From 2-02-FULL-47-50 sp964479045 (GTDB taxonomy: Bacteria > Pseudomonadota > Gammaproteobacteria > Eutrophobiales > Eutrophobiaceae), in assembly GCA_964479045.1 (NCBI GenBank), contig CAYZJI010000008.1, forward strand, positions 1-64,000: DNA of 64,000 nt. Direction: 5' to 3'. The position numbers and the translations under genes were made by a program. Below the pieces are notes generated by a model. That model saw only the letters and a list, made by a program, of their open reading frames with translations. It made no database searches and had not been told where the DNA came from. Shown piece after piece: positions 7,407 through 15,878 of this stretch. Numbering within the stretch: position 1 is the stretch's first letter; the number at the start of each line of letters is the position of its first letter.

Positions 7407-9137
7407 TCAATTTGCGGATGTGTTGAATCCGCTGCCTGCATGTACAGTCATCTGGTTGAACGGAATGCTCCAGCCCTGTTCATTGCAGGTGTCCACGCAG
7501 ATTCGTTGCAACATGCGGCTGATGGCAAAATAAGAATCTGCGGCCGCGCCTTTCATATTGACATACACCAGATAATTCAATGAAGAAGCGGCCGCTTCCT
7601 GAAAATCCACAAGGACGTCCTGCACATATTCACCCAGTTCAGACTGTTTCATGGCACGCTCAACTGATTGGCGCAGAATTTTCGGCACTTCGGTTGTGCT
7701 GATGGACTGTAGTTGATAATCAACGCCGAATATTATGGACACACCAAACCCTTCAGAAAAATTACGCGGTTCGGCAGACATGAATTTGGAAGTCGCATAG
7801 GTGCGTATGGTGCCTTTGGTCCTGAGTTGCACAATTTCCGGGGTCTGCAGCAGCACCTGTCCAATTGTGCCGTCCAGCAGTTCCACCCAGTCACCGGGCT
7901 TGGTCGGAAACCAGGGTTCATCTTCCTTGTAGGGACGCGAAACCAGAGTCAGTATTTCAGAGAGTGGCAGCCGTAACAGACCGTCCAGGGCAGGATTATA
8001 TAATTTTGAATACACACCAAGAGAACGCACCATCCAGGGTAAATCCTTGTAGATGACACGTTCGCGTTCGCGCACAGCACCCATGTTGAGCAGCAGTTTG
8101 GTTTCGTCCATGAATCTGGGTATGTAATTGCGCAGATTCAGCAGTAGGAACAACAATAGCAGCAGGAACAGGACCAAAAGCAAGTTGTCACCGAGTACAT
8201 AAAGTACAATGACCACAACAATAGTAGCCATGAGCAGGGTAAATGCCTGGTAGCTGTATTCGATGATGCGGCGGCTGGTCGTGGTGGTGAACAGGCGGCT
8301 TCCGGTTTGCCTGCCGTATTGCATGTATAAATGATAGATTCCTTTGAGCAGTAATAATGTGCCAAGGAATGCCATGATGGAAATCACAAGGTTCAGACCG
8401 CGACCCGTCACGAACTCATTCAGGGATGACTGTATTTGCTGGATTAAAGTGTCATCCTGACTTTGCAGGACATTAATCTGTATCTGGTTTATTTCGCGCT
8501 CACGCTGGATATCATTCAGTCGTTGTTTCCAGGAATCACGGACTCTTTCCAGTTGCTGGCGGGTGTTTTTATCGAGTGAGTCATCAAATAACCGTTCAAC
8601 GTTTGCCAGGGCCCGCTCAGTGATGCGTCGTTGATTGTCCAGGAGGGCAAGGCGGCTTTTCATGCGCTCGATCTGACGTGGTTTGTCAGTCAGATCCTTG
8701 AGTTCCTGGAACAGCGGTTTGAGGATTGTTTGCAGTTCCTCTTTCCAGTTGAATTTCTGTTCCTGCTGTTGCGGGTCAAATACGCTCAGATCCATGCCGC
8801 CGAGGGCGATATTTTCAAAAGAGAGTGCAAGGTTACTGATTTCAAATTCTTCCCGCGCGATCTGGTTTTCGAGATTGCGCTTCTCTATCTCATCTGTTTC
8901 CCGTTTTAACTGTTTGCGCAATTGCTCAATATAATTGCGTTTTTCTGTGAGAGAGGACTGGGTTCGCTGCAACTGCTCACGCATCTGTAAAATCTGTACA
9001 TCGGCAGAAGATGCTGATGGTGTTGATTTGGTTTGTGCCTGCGTTGGGCCAGACATGAATATAATGGGAATAACTGTTGCGATGAGCAGAAGTTTCCCAA
9101 TCAACCGGTGGATATGAATGTAATCAGACAATTTCAT
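7407..9137 (-). CDS. MscS-family mechanosensitive channel with long periplasmic coiled coil
   Basis: The 576-residue protein has a signal peptide (1-35), a long charged coiled-coil region (about 45-245), three membrane segments (about 248-271, 296-316, 318-336) and an MscS-like beta domain (about 385-465, with PGDWVELLDGTIGQV). A C-terminal alpha/beta domain follows. The plan, an extended N-terminal periplasmic region before a reduced MscS core, resembles the larger MscS relatives that release solutes under hypo-osmotic stress. The usual glycine/alanine-rich pore helix is not obvious; the third segment is unusually leucine-rich, so gating may differ. The ATG overlaps the stop of the upstream beta-propeller gene (ATGA), implying translational coupling. 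Confidence 0.85.
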   Translation of the reverse strand: MKLSDYIHIHRLIGKLLLIATVIPIIFMSGPTQAQTKSTPSASSADVQILQMREQLQRTQSSLTEKRNYIEQLRKQLKRETDEIEKRNLENQIAREEFEISNLALSFENIALGGMDLSVFDPQQQEQKFNWKEELQTILKPLFQELKDLTDKPRQIERMKSRLALLDNQRRITERALANVERLFDDSLDKNTRQQLERVRDSWKQRLNDIQREREINQIQINVLQSQDDTLIQQIQSSLNEFVTGRGLNLVISIMAFLGTLLLLKGIYHLYMQYGRQTGSRLFTTTTSRRIIEYSYQAFTLLMATIVVVIVLYVLGDNLLLVLFLLLLLFLLLNLRNYIPRFMDETKLLLNMGAVRERERVIYKDLPWMVRSLGVYSKLYNPALDGLLRLPLSEILTLVSRPYKEDEPWFPTKPGDWVELLDGTIGQVLLQTPEIVQLRTKGTIRTYATSKFMSAEPRNFSEGFGVSIIFGVDYQLQSISTTEVPKILRQSVERAMKQSELGEYVQDVLVDFQEAAASSLNYLVYVNMKGAAADSYFAISRMLQRICVDTCNEQGWSIPFNQMTVHAGSGFNTSAN

Positions 9138-10222
9138 GAGGCAAATTCAACGGAGTAAATCAGGGGTAAGTGGGTATTCAGACATTCCCAGCCTTCGCCG
9201 CGGTCGTCACTGAAGTAGAGGTTACCGCCGGTTGTGCCAAAGACCAGCATGTCTCCGTGTATGGCGAGCCCATGCCGATAGACCAAATCATAACATGCCT
9301 GTTGTGGTAATCCTCTCCTGAATTGCTTCCAGGTTTTGCCGCCGTCATCCGTGCGGCAGACACACAGAGCATGGTTCAGGGGAACGCGGATTTCATCCTT
9401 GATGGCAGGAATGACCCATGCTACTTCACCATTATTGTGATCAACAGCTATGGCGAATCCGAATTTTGCCGGGCCCTGGCTTTCACTGACTTCCGTCCAG
9501 TGTGCACCGCCATCCACTGAACGAAAAATACCACAATGGTTTTGTTGCCACATTTTTTCCGGTTCCTGTGGGCAAGCCACAAGCAGGTGCGGATCATGAC
9601 CATATTCTGAACCAGGATCGGGCAGAAATTCGGCTTTGAGTCCCTGATTGTGCGACCTCCAGGTATTTCCACCGTCACGGGTTTCATAGACACCGGCGCA
9701 ACTGATGGCAATGTAAAAATGATCATTGTCCTCCGGATCCACCACGATGCTGTGAATGCCGGGATTATCACGGCCACCGCCAAACCACATATCCATGCGC
9801 TCAGGACGGTCCCACAAGGGACGATTAAGCGTGAATGTCTTGCCATAATCATCACTCATGAACAGTCCGCCCGGATCAGTGCCGAGGTAGATTCGGTCAT
9901 TTTGACCGGCTCCACCAGTCGCGAAGGCCCAGATATATTTGAGCGTGGCCGGTTTGTTTTCTTTGATGATTTCTCCGTCAGGATATTTCGGAGCGGTGAT
10001 TTCCTCCCACGATTTACCCTGATCCATGCTCCGATGTATTTTACAGCCCCAGTGGCCGTGATCGAGCATGGCCCACCATGCACCGTTACGCTGATCAACG
10101 GCCACAATGCTGACCGGTATCCCGAGAAAATGATCGCCGGAATAACGCCAGCCGGAAGTCGTATTTTCATACACGACAAGGCCCTTGTGAGTGCCGAGGA
10201 GAATTTTTGCAGGTGTGTTGAT
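9134..10222 (-). CDS. BNR/Asp-box beta-propeller protein (sialidase-like fold), probable AUC start
   Basis: Six Asp-boxes (S/T-x-D-x-G-x-x-W/F) are regularly spaced: SMDQGKSW, SDDYGKTF, TRDGGNTW, SVDGGAHW, TDDGGKTW and SDDRGEGW. They indicate a six-bladed propeller. Sialidase catalytic residues (Arg triad, Tyr) are not evident, so an enzymatic sialidase role is not supported. There is no signal peptide; the protein appears cytoplasmic. Start choice: an in-frame ATG at 10300 would overlap the upstream MoaD-like gene by 77 bases and add a basic, non-family-like leader. A perfect AGGAGG (10233-10228) lies five bases before ATC at 10222-10220, one base after the upstream stop. That start gives 362 residues beginning (M)NTPAKILLGTHKGL, as expected for this family. 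The stop overlaps the MscS gene. Confidence 0.85.
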   Translation of the reverse strand: MNTPAKILLGTHKGLVVYENTTSGWRYSGDHFLGIPVSIVAVDQRNGAWWAMLDHGHWGCKIHRSMDQGKSWEEITAPKYPDGEIIKENKPATLKYIWAFATGGAGQNDRIYLGTDPGGLFMSDDYGKTFTLNRPLWDRPERMDMWFGGGRDNPGIHSIVVDPEDNDHFYIAISCAGVYETRDGGNTWRSHNQGLKAEFLPDPGSEYGHDPHLLVACPQEPEKMWQQNHCGIFRSVDGGAHWTEVSESQGPAKFGFAIAVDHNNGEVAWVIPAIKDEIRVPLNHALCVCRTDDGGKTWKQFRRGLPQQACYDLVYRHGLAIHGDMLVFGTTGGNLYFSDDRGEGWECLNTHLPLIYSVEFAS

Positions 10223-10223
10223 G

Positions 10224-10496
10224 TCAGCCTCCTGACAGTGCCTGGATGATATGAACGGCGTCTTCTGATCGGACCGGATCGGTGAGGGTGGTCCGATCAT
10301 GGATGAAAGTATTATTGATGAATATATTTACATGCTTGCGTAATGAGCCATTATCTTCAATCAGGTAGTTCACCAGGCCGGGGAATTCCCTGTCCACGCC
10401 GCGCAGAATTTCCGCGACGGTGGTGCCATCTACCTCAACCATTTTAAGGTTTGGAACAAAACGCTTTAACGCAGGTGTAAAATGTACATTTGCCAT
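10224..10496 (-). CDS. MoaD/ThiS-like ubiquitin-fold protein
   Basis: The 90-residue protein has the size and pattern of the MoaD/ThiS sulfur-carrier family and ends in ...LSGG. The terminal Gly-Gly is the residue pair adenylated and thiocarboxylated by E1-like enzymes in this family. A TVAEILRGVDREFPG helix and VNIFINN strand fit the beta-grasp fold. No moaE, thiG, MoeB/ThiF-like E1 or JAB protease lies nearby, so a role in molybdopterin or thiamine synthesis is not supported by context. It is followed after one base by the beta-propeller gene, whose Shine-Dalgarno lies inside its last codons. It begins 38 bases after the diguanylate cyclase stop. Confidence 0.88.
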   Translation of the reverse strand: MANVHFTPALKRFVPNLKMVEVDGTTVAEILRGVDREFPGLVNYLIEDNGSLRKHVNIFINNTFIHDRTTLTDPVRSEDAVHIIQALSGG

Positions 10497-10534
10497 GACT
10501 TGATACGCAGGGCGGATTGCTGCCTGTTCAGAGT

Positions 10535-13036
10535 CTATTCCTTAATCATAACACGGTTCCGTCCTGCTCCTTTGGCCTGATAAAGCATGGTATCGGCCGC
10601 ACTGATCAATTCATGGTTATTAAACCCATGTTGCGGATAGGCGGCAATACCGATGGAGATAGTGGTATGAATTTTATGCCCGCCCCAGATAATCTCTGAT
10701 TTTTCGAAGGACTTGCGGATCTGTTCCATGCGTTGTCTGGCATTGTCCAGGCTGCTGGAAGGCAGTACTACGATGAATTCCTCTCCACCATAACGGCAAA
10801 CAATGTCTTCACGGCGGGTTTGATTTAAAAGGAGTGACGCCAGTGATTTTATCATTTCATCCCCCGCGTCATGACTATACATATCATTAATACGTTTGAA
10901 ATAGTCTATGTCAATTATGGCCAAACATAAAGAGCTTTTGTCGCGTACAGCACGTGCCAGCTCGCGTGTAAGAGTCTCGCTGAGATAGCGTCGGTTAAAC
11001 AATCCAGTGAGTGGGTCCCGTGTGGCCTGTTGATAGAGTTGCTCACGAACTTTTGTAGCATCCTCCAGTTGTACAAGTAATTTTCCGGTCAATTCCTGCC
11101 GGCTTAATTCTTCATTCTTTCTCTGTGTAATATCCCGGATTATGACAATCACGGCTGGCCGTTGGTTGTATTCAGTACGGCGTGCATTCAGTTCTACCCA
11201 TATGGTTTTTTTGCCACCCTTGCAGACCATGCGTATTTCATAATGTGAAGGCGGAATTTTAGCGTTTATATCGATCCTCTGACTGTAACGTTCCCGATAA
11301 ATCTTTATGAATTCAGGATCAACTACTGATTCAAAGGTCAGTCCGGTAAATTCATCACGTGTATAACCCAGCATGGAGCATAACGCATCATTGGCATACA
11401 CAAAACAAAAAGCCTGGCAAATCGCTACTCCATCATTAATAGACTCAAGCAGATTCTGAAATTCCGCCTCGCTGGCCTTGAGTGCGGCTGCCAGTGGTCT
11501 GACACGATAATTGATCAGTACTATACCCGCAGCTGTAAGTAAACATACAAGCAGAAGTGCCCATTGAAATTCACGAGAGATGGGTTTGTGTATTTCATCA
11601 GAATCAATTTTGAGCACGGCCAGCAGCCCGGTTTCTTCCACCGGGCTGTATGCACCCAGTACCCGATGCCCGCGATAGTCCACAGTGTTACCAACTCCTG
11701 TTCTTCCTTGCTGGGCAAGCTCTACAAAGAGTTTCTGCACGCCCTGTGGTTGAATGATAAATGGTTCCGGGGTGAGGCGCGTCGGAAAACAGCTGAAAGC
11801 ATCATCAATATGCCTGCATAGTAATAATTCTGAAGTATTGCCATAAGATTCACTCTTCAGAAGGGCCTGGGTTGTTCTGGGCAGAGACTGCTCTGAAATA
11901 ATTGTTCCCAACACGCCAGCATCATCATTCAATACCTGCCGGTGCTGCAGATATAGTCTGTCCTGCCAGACAAGATAACTCTCAATTTTGTGATTTACGG
12001 ATAATCTGAAGGTAGTATCCTTGAGGGGTATGCCCTGACTCGCCAGAATCCTGCCGTTGGCGGAGAATACTGTGATTGAATCAAATCCATGACTGGAAAA
12101 ACTATTAATCTCATTTTGTACTGCAGACAAATACTCCATATTGTCAGGTTCGGATTCCAGTAAACGCATATATTGCAGCAAGGCTGGCCGTGTGCTGATG
12201 ATCTGCGCCCGGATGGTACGCAGGTCCAGTACAGTTGCAATCTGGTTAACCCGTGAATTGAGTCCTGCCTGCAGCCCATTGCCCAGAATAGTCTGTACTT
12301 CTCTCTCCATCAAACCAAAAGAGGTTATGCCGGTCATGCTGGCGGTGATGACCAGACAATAGGCCGCTGCCCGATTGATTTGTTTATCGCGTGCAACGAA
12401 CTGTTCCGGCAGCAGCTTTCTGGATATTAACCAGAAACCGGCCGCAACCAGAATAAACGCAATAGCGGTATGTAAAGCGACAGAATTATAGGCATACCAG
12501 CTGTATAGCAACTCGAAGTCAAGAATGTAACCAATCATCGCCAATCCTCCAATCGAGGCGATTCCGATGATCAGAATATGATTCAAGGTGGCCAGACCGG
12601 GAATCTTGCGAAGTAGTGGCATGATAAAAAGTGCCGTCCCGGTTAAGAGGAAGGCCAGGGCTGTCGCTATTGCCATCCGTCCTGGATAATGAGACGGGGA
12701 TGTATCCGGATCATCAAACAGAAGTTCGTCAATGCCAAAATCATAACGGGTAATGTATTCAACCAACGTCATAGCGGCAATGAAGATGATCAAAACAGCA
12801 ATACTTTTTGTGGCCGTTATCGCGTACTTATGCTGAGTGACAGAGAGTAATATGGTGCCTGTGCCCGCCAGAATAAAAGCAAAGGCGGTATTTGCTTTCA
12901 TGGAGACAAGGCCAGTCAGCACAGTTTTTAATTGAGGAACATCCAGCCACCAGCCGATGAGTACTGCTGCACCACATACTGCGGTAAGCGTTCCGGCAAT
13001 CAAAGCCGGTATGTTCATAATCTTGCGGCCAGCCAT
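10535..13036 (-). CDS. Membrane diguanylate cyclase with periplasmic sensor, PAS and GGDEF domains
   Basis: The 833-residue protein should make c-di-GMP. Residues 8-205 hold about six membrane segments resembling a MASE-type sensor. A further segment (about 222-240) leads to a probable periplasmic sensing region (about 245-480), then a membrane helix (490-510), PAS domain (about 520-640), coiled coil, and GGDEF domain (668-833). The active-site motif is GGEEF (750-754). The RxxD inhibitory site is present at 741-744 (RRED), exactly five residues before it, so product inhibition is expected. No EAL domain is present. ATG 13036 is taken; an internal ATG six codons later is possible. It probably heads an operon with the MoaD-like, propeller and channel genes. 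Confidence 0.92.
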   Translation of the reverse strand: MAGRKIMNIPALIAGTLTAVCGAAVLIGWWLDVPQLKTVLTGLVSMKANTAFAFILAGTGTILLSVTQHKYAITATKSIAVLIIFIAAMTLVEYITRYDFGIDELLFDDPDTSPSHYPGRMAIATALAFLLTGTALFIMPLLRKIPGLATLNHILIIGIASIGGLAMIGYILDFELLYSWYAYNSVALHTAIAFILVAAGFWLISRKLLPEQFVARDKQINRAAAYCLVITASMTGITSFGLMEREVQTILGNGLQAGLNSRVNQIATVLDLRTIRAQIISTRPALLQYMRLLESEPDNMEYLSAVQNEINSFSSHGFDSITVFSANGRILASQGIPLKDTTFRLSVNHKIESYLVWQDRLYLQHRQVLNDDAGVLGTIISEQSLPRTTQALLKSESYGNTSELLLCRHIDDAFSCFPTRLTPEPFIIQPQGVQKLFVELAQQGRTGVGNTVDYRGHRVLGAYSPVEETGLLAVLKIDSDEIHKPISREFQWALLLVCLLTAAGIVLINYRVRPLAAALKASEAEFQNLLESINDGVAICQAFCFVYANDALCSMLGYTRDEFTGLTFESVVDPEFIKIYRERYSQRIDINAKIPPSHYEIRMVCKGGKKTIWVELNARRTEYNQRPAVIVIIRDITQRKNEELSRQELTGKLLVQLEDATKVREQLYQQATRDPLTGLFNRRYLSETLTRELARAVRDKSSLCLAIIDIDYFKRINDMYSHDAGDEMIKSLASLLLNQTRREDIVCRYGGEEFIVVLPSSSLDNARQRMEQIRKSFEKSEIIWGGHKIHTTISIGIAAYPQHGFNNHELISAADTMLYQAKGAGRNRVMIKE

Positions 13037-13153
13037 CGCTGCGTTCGCTGTAAGGTAGTTATCGTTATTATTGACAAGGCCTTCTGCTGTTAATTATAGC
13101 CTTGCCTGAAAACTTTGTGTTTTTATTCCCTCGTGTTGATACAGATAGAGTGA

Positions 13154-14602
13154 TTACTGTTCATACAGCCATTTCAGTAACTCATCCTGAACAAGCGTAC
13201 CGGTCATATTCTGTATGCCGGGATGATTGTGGAGGGTAACGATGACAAAGTTACGGTTGTTGCGGCTCTTCACATAGCCGGCCATGGTCCGGACATTATT
13301 CAGCAAACCGGTCTTGATGCGGATATTGCCTGCCGGAATTTTGCCATTCAGCCGTTTGCGCATGGTGCCGTCCTTGCCGGCGATAGGTAATGAGGCCAGA
13401 AACTCCGGGGCGAGAGGCCCGTGCCAGGCGTGTTCCAGCAGCTTACCCATGGTGTGGGCTGAAATGCTGGCGTTGCGCGAGAGACCGGCGCCATTGTCGA
13501 GCGAGAGTTCCGGTGCCGGAATGCCAATATCGAACAGCCATTGCTTGATGGCCTGGAAACCGGACACTTTGCTGCCGGGAGCACCCACCTTGATCTGGCC
13601 GATGGTCAGGAGCAGTTGCCGGGCCATGACATTATTACTGTATTTGTTGATGCTGTAGATCACATCGGTCAGTGGCCGCGAGGTTTCCGCGTAAAACGCC
13701 TTGCCGGAGGTCGGCGGAACCAGTCCGAAACGGTAACTGCCCTTGATGGAGCCGCCCATTTCTTCCCAGAGCGCCTTGAATACTCCGTACACATATTGGT
13801 CAGTCGGGAAAAGTGAACGCTGCATGACCTGTTCGCCACAGGCCGCCGGATAATTACCTTTGAAATCGGCGACTACCAGTGAACCCTGTTGTGAGATATT
13901 CAATTCAGCCCCGGTATTGGGCGCCCAGCAGTTACCAGAGACCAGTTTCAGGTTGTTACGGATTTGCAGATTTTCCGCAGGTGGATCGGCATAAACCAAC
14001 ACACTGTTGTTCTGCGGGATAATAAAAAATTCCTGCGCAGTGAAATTGACCAGTGCGGCATGCGGGAAGGCATTGTAGGGGTGATAGGGCCGTCCGTCGA
14101 AATCACCCGGCGAACCTTCTTCTTCCTCGAACAGGCTGTGATCAATCACCAGGTCACCTTCGATATGTTTGAGACCTCTGGCCTGCAGGGTAAACAACAT
14201 GTGCCAGAAACTTTCGCGTGAAAGAAAAGGATCACCCCCCCCCTGAAAAATCAGGTTGCCCTTGAGAGTTCCGTTATTGTCCAGCGGGCCGTCGATGTAA
14301 AAACGCGTTTCCCATAAATACGTTGGGCCCAGTAACTCAAGTGCCGCGTAGGTTGTTAATACTTTAATTGCTGAAGCCGGATTGCGCGGTGTATCGGCAT
14401 TGACCAGTGTAACCGGATCACCGGTGTCCAGATCGGCGATATAGACACTCAGCGAATCCACCGGGATTTTGTGCCGTTGCAGAATGTTGATTGCACCCTG
14501 CGGCAACTTGGCGATGGTTTCCGGAGTGTAAGCTTGGCTGGACTGGGTATAAATGGCGAGGCAGGTAATAAACGCTGCCAGGGTGATTATTCTTATTCTC
14601 AT
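13154..14602 (-). CDS. dacB: D-alanyl-D-alanine carboxypeptidase/endopeptidase (PBP4)
   Basis: This periplasmic class C penicillin-binding protein trims and opens peptidoglycan cross-links. It has 482 residues with a signal peptide (1-24). The three active-site motifs are present: SAIK (77-80, acylated Ser77), SNN (322-324) and KTG (430-432). The stretch LIFQGGGDP (around 118-125) is typical of the family. Length matches E. coli DacB (477). The GGGDP codons form a run of nine Gs (C9 at 14235-14243), an unstable tract inside the coding sequence. ATG 14602 is the only reasonable start. The zinc-ribbon membrane protein gene lies upstream on the same strand, 103 bases away. Confidence 0.95.
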   Translation of the reverse strand: MRIRIITLAAFITCLAIYTQSSQAYTPETIAKLPQGAINILQRHKIPVDSLSVYIADLDTGDPVTLVNADTPRNPASAIKVLTTYAALELLGPTYLWETRFYIDGPLDNNGTLKGNLIFQGGGDPFLSRESFWHMLFTLQARGLKHIEGDLVIDHSLFEEEEGSPGDFDGRPYHPYNAFPHAALVNFTAQEFFIIPQNNSVLVYADPPAENLQIRNNLKLVSGNCWAPNTGAELNISQQGSLVVADFKGNYPAACGEQVMQRSLFPTDQYVYGVFKALWEEMGGSIKGSYRFGLVPPTSGKAFYAETSRPLTDVIYSINKYSNNVMARQLLLTIGQIKVGAPGSKVSGFQAIKQWLFDIGIPAPELSLDNGAGLSRNASISAHTMGKLLEHAWHGPLAPEFLASLPIAGKDGTMRKRLNGKIPAGNIRIKTGLLNNVRTMAGYVKSRNNRNFVIVTLHNHPGIQNMTGTLVQDELLKWLYEQ

Positions 14603-14705
14603 ACTGCGTGGTTCATCTTGAGGGACACATCCCGCCGGTGGTTAAACAAGCCGCGATTTTACCGGGGTCTGCTGAAAATTGATATTGGGGGAGGAAAAAA
14701 ATTGG

Positions 14706-15467
14706 TCAACTTCTGGTGTTGGCGTATTGCTGTTTGAGTATGTAACCACCCCAGAGAAAGGCAGTAATCATGAGCATAATACCGGCCTTATCGGCCAACG
14801 CGGCAAACTGGTAGCATTTTTCCAGCATATTCAGTTCACCCAGTATGTTGTTCCAGTCATGATTACCGGGAGCATCTGCCCCAGTCCGTCCGCCCAGCAA
14901 TATCAATTCCTGTTTCAGGGCATCATTAATATAGGGTGCGGTATCCATGAAACTCTGCCCGAGCCACCATAAACCTATCGAAGCTGCGAAGTTGTCATGA
15001 TTTTTAAACACAAAAACCAGAGTGACTACCAGCGGCATGATTAACTGTCCCAATGTCCCGCCAAGTATGGTCATGAACCAGCCGAGGGGCCGGAAAAACA
15101 CATGACCTGCCTCGTGAAACACCAGATTGATCCGGTGCATGAAGGACTCGCCGATGGGTGGAGGATTCAAGGTGTAATCCATCATGATGAAGCGGATGCC
15201 CCAGATGACGAACAGCACAAACAGGATCAAACGGCCATAAAAAATCACCGGGTCAGTTTTTGGCTCAACATAAAGCACCATGCTCAAAACACGTTTGAGG
15301 ATACTAACTTCCTCATCAATTGATTCATCCGCAGCAGCCGTGGGGGCAACGGCGAATTTCTGTTTCATATATTTGGCGAAGATCAATCCGCAGGCAGGAC
15401 AAGTGCCCGGATCGCCGCTGTCCGTGGATTTACGGGTGTATTCACATTTGGGGCAGGTCTCGTACAT
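14706..15467 (-). CDS. Zinc-ribbon integral membrane protein with HEAGH motif (putative metalloprotease)
   Basis: The 253-residue protein starts with a four-cysteine zinc ribbon (C5-x2-C8 and C23-x2-C26), followed by an acidic linker. It then has membrane segments at about 73-96, 124-153 and 228-246. HEAGH (118-122) matches the HExxH zinc motif and lies at the edge of a hydrophobic segment, as in intramembrane metalloproteases of the M50 type. Possible further metal ligands are D175 and the H203-D204 pair, but no clear LDG-type motif is seen. A membrane protease is therefore plausible but unproven. ATG 15467 immediately precedes the ribbon. It is followed downstream by dacB. Confidence 0.7.
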   Translation of the reverse strand: MYETCPKCEYTRKSTDSGDPGTCPACGLIFAKYMKQKFAVAPTAAADESIDEEVSILKRVLSMVLYVEPKTDPVIFYGRLILFVLFVIWGIRFIMMDYTLNPPPIGESFMHRINLVFHEAGHVFFRPLGWFMTILGGTLGQLIMPLVVTLVFVFKNHDNFAASIGLWWLGQSFMDTAPYINDALKQELILLGGRTGADAPGNHDWNNILGELNMLEKCYQFAALADKAGIMLMITAFLWGGYILKQQYANTRS

Positions 15468-15514
15468 TTATCGCCAGACGGTATATACCGGGAAAATCAC
15501 CAGAAAGAAGATAA

Positions 15515-15868
15515 TCACCCGCGTATCATCGCGATAAATACAATGATGCCAATCAACAATGCAACGAGAGCAATGCCGGTGATGATATAAACCTGCTTGT
15601 TGGTTTTCTTGAGTGAAGTTGCGAGCAGTTCATTCTGTTTCGCCAGTTCTTCGATGAGTTTGATCTGCTGGATGTCGGATTCATAATTTTCATCCAGCCG
15701 GTTGTTGATGCGGCTGATTTCATTTTTTAATCCGTCGAGAGTGGCCGGGATGTTCTGTTCTTCCGGTTCAGGCTGGTCTCGATCACGGATCATTTTAATG
15801 AGCCGGGTAGCACCCTGAATAATGAGCGGGGCAGTATTCAGGATGGTATTCAGCGCATTGAGACTCAC
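15515..15868 (-). CDS. Small tail-anchored coiled-coil protein, unknown function
   Basis: With the GTG start at 15868 the product has 117 residues. TAGGAAAAC, just after the aldolase stop, provides a ribosome binding site. A longer start would run into the aldolase gene. The middle (about 35-90) is charged and predicted coiled coil, and the C-terminus is a single membrane segment (IITGIALVALLIGIIVFIAM) with only two or three residues after it. This gives a tail-anchored topology with the coiled coil in the cytoplasm. I do not recognise the family. Confidence 0.65.
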   Translation of the reverse strand: MSLNALNTILNTAPLIIQGATRLIKMIRDRDQPEPEEQNIPATLDGLKNEISRINNRLDENYESDIQQIKLIEELAKQNELLATSLKKTNKQVYIITGIALVALLIGIIVFIAMIRG

Positions 15869-15878
15869 AGACGTTTTC

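Noticed and set aside
9134..10300. Longer propeller gene starting at ATG 10300
   Set aside because: It overlaps most of the last third of the MoaD-like gene, has no ribosome binding site, and adds a leader unlike the family. The ATC start behind AGGAGG fits better.
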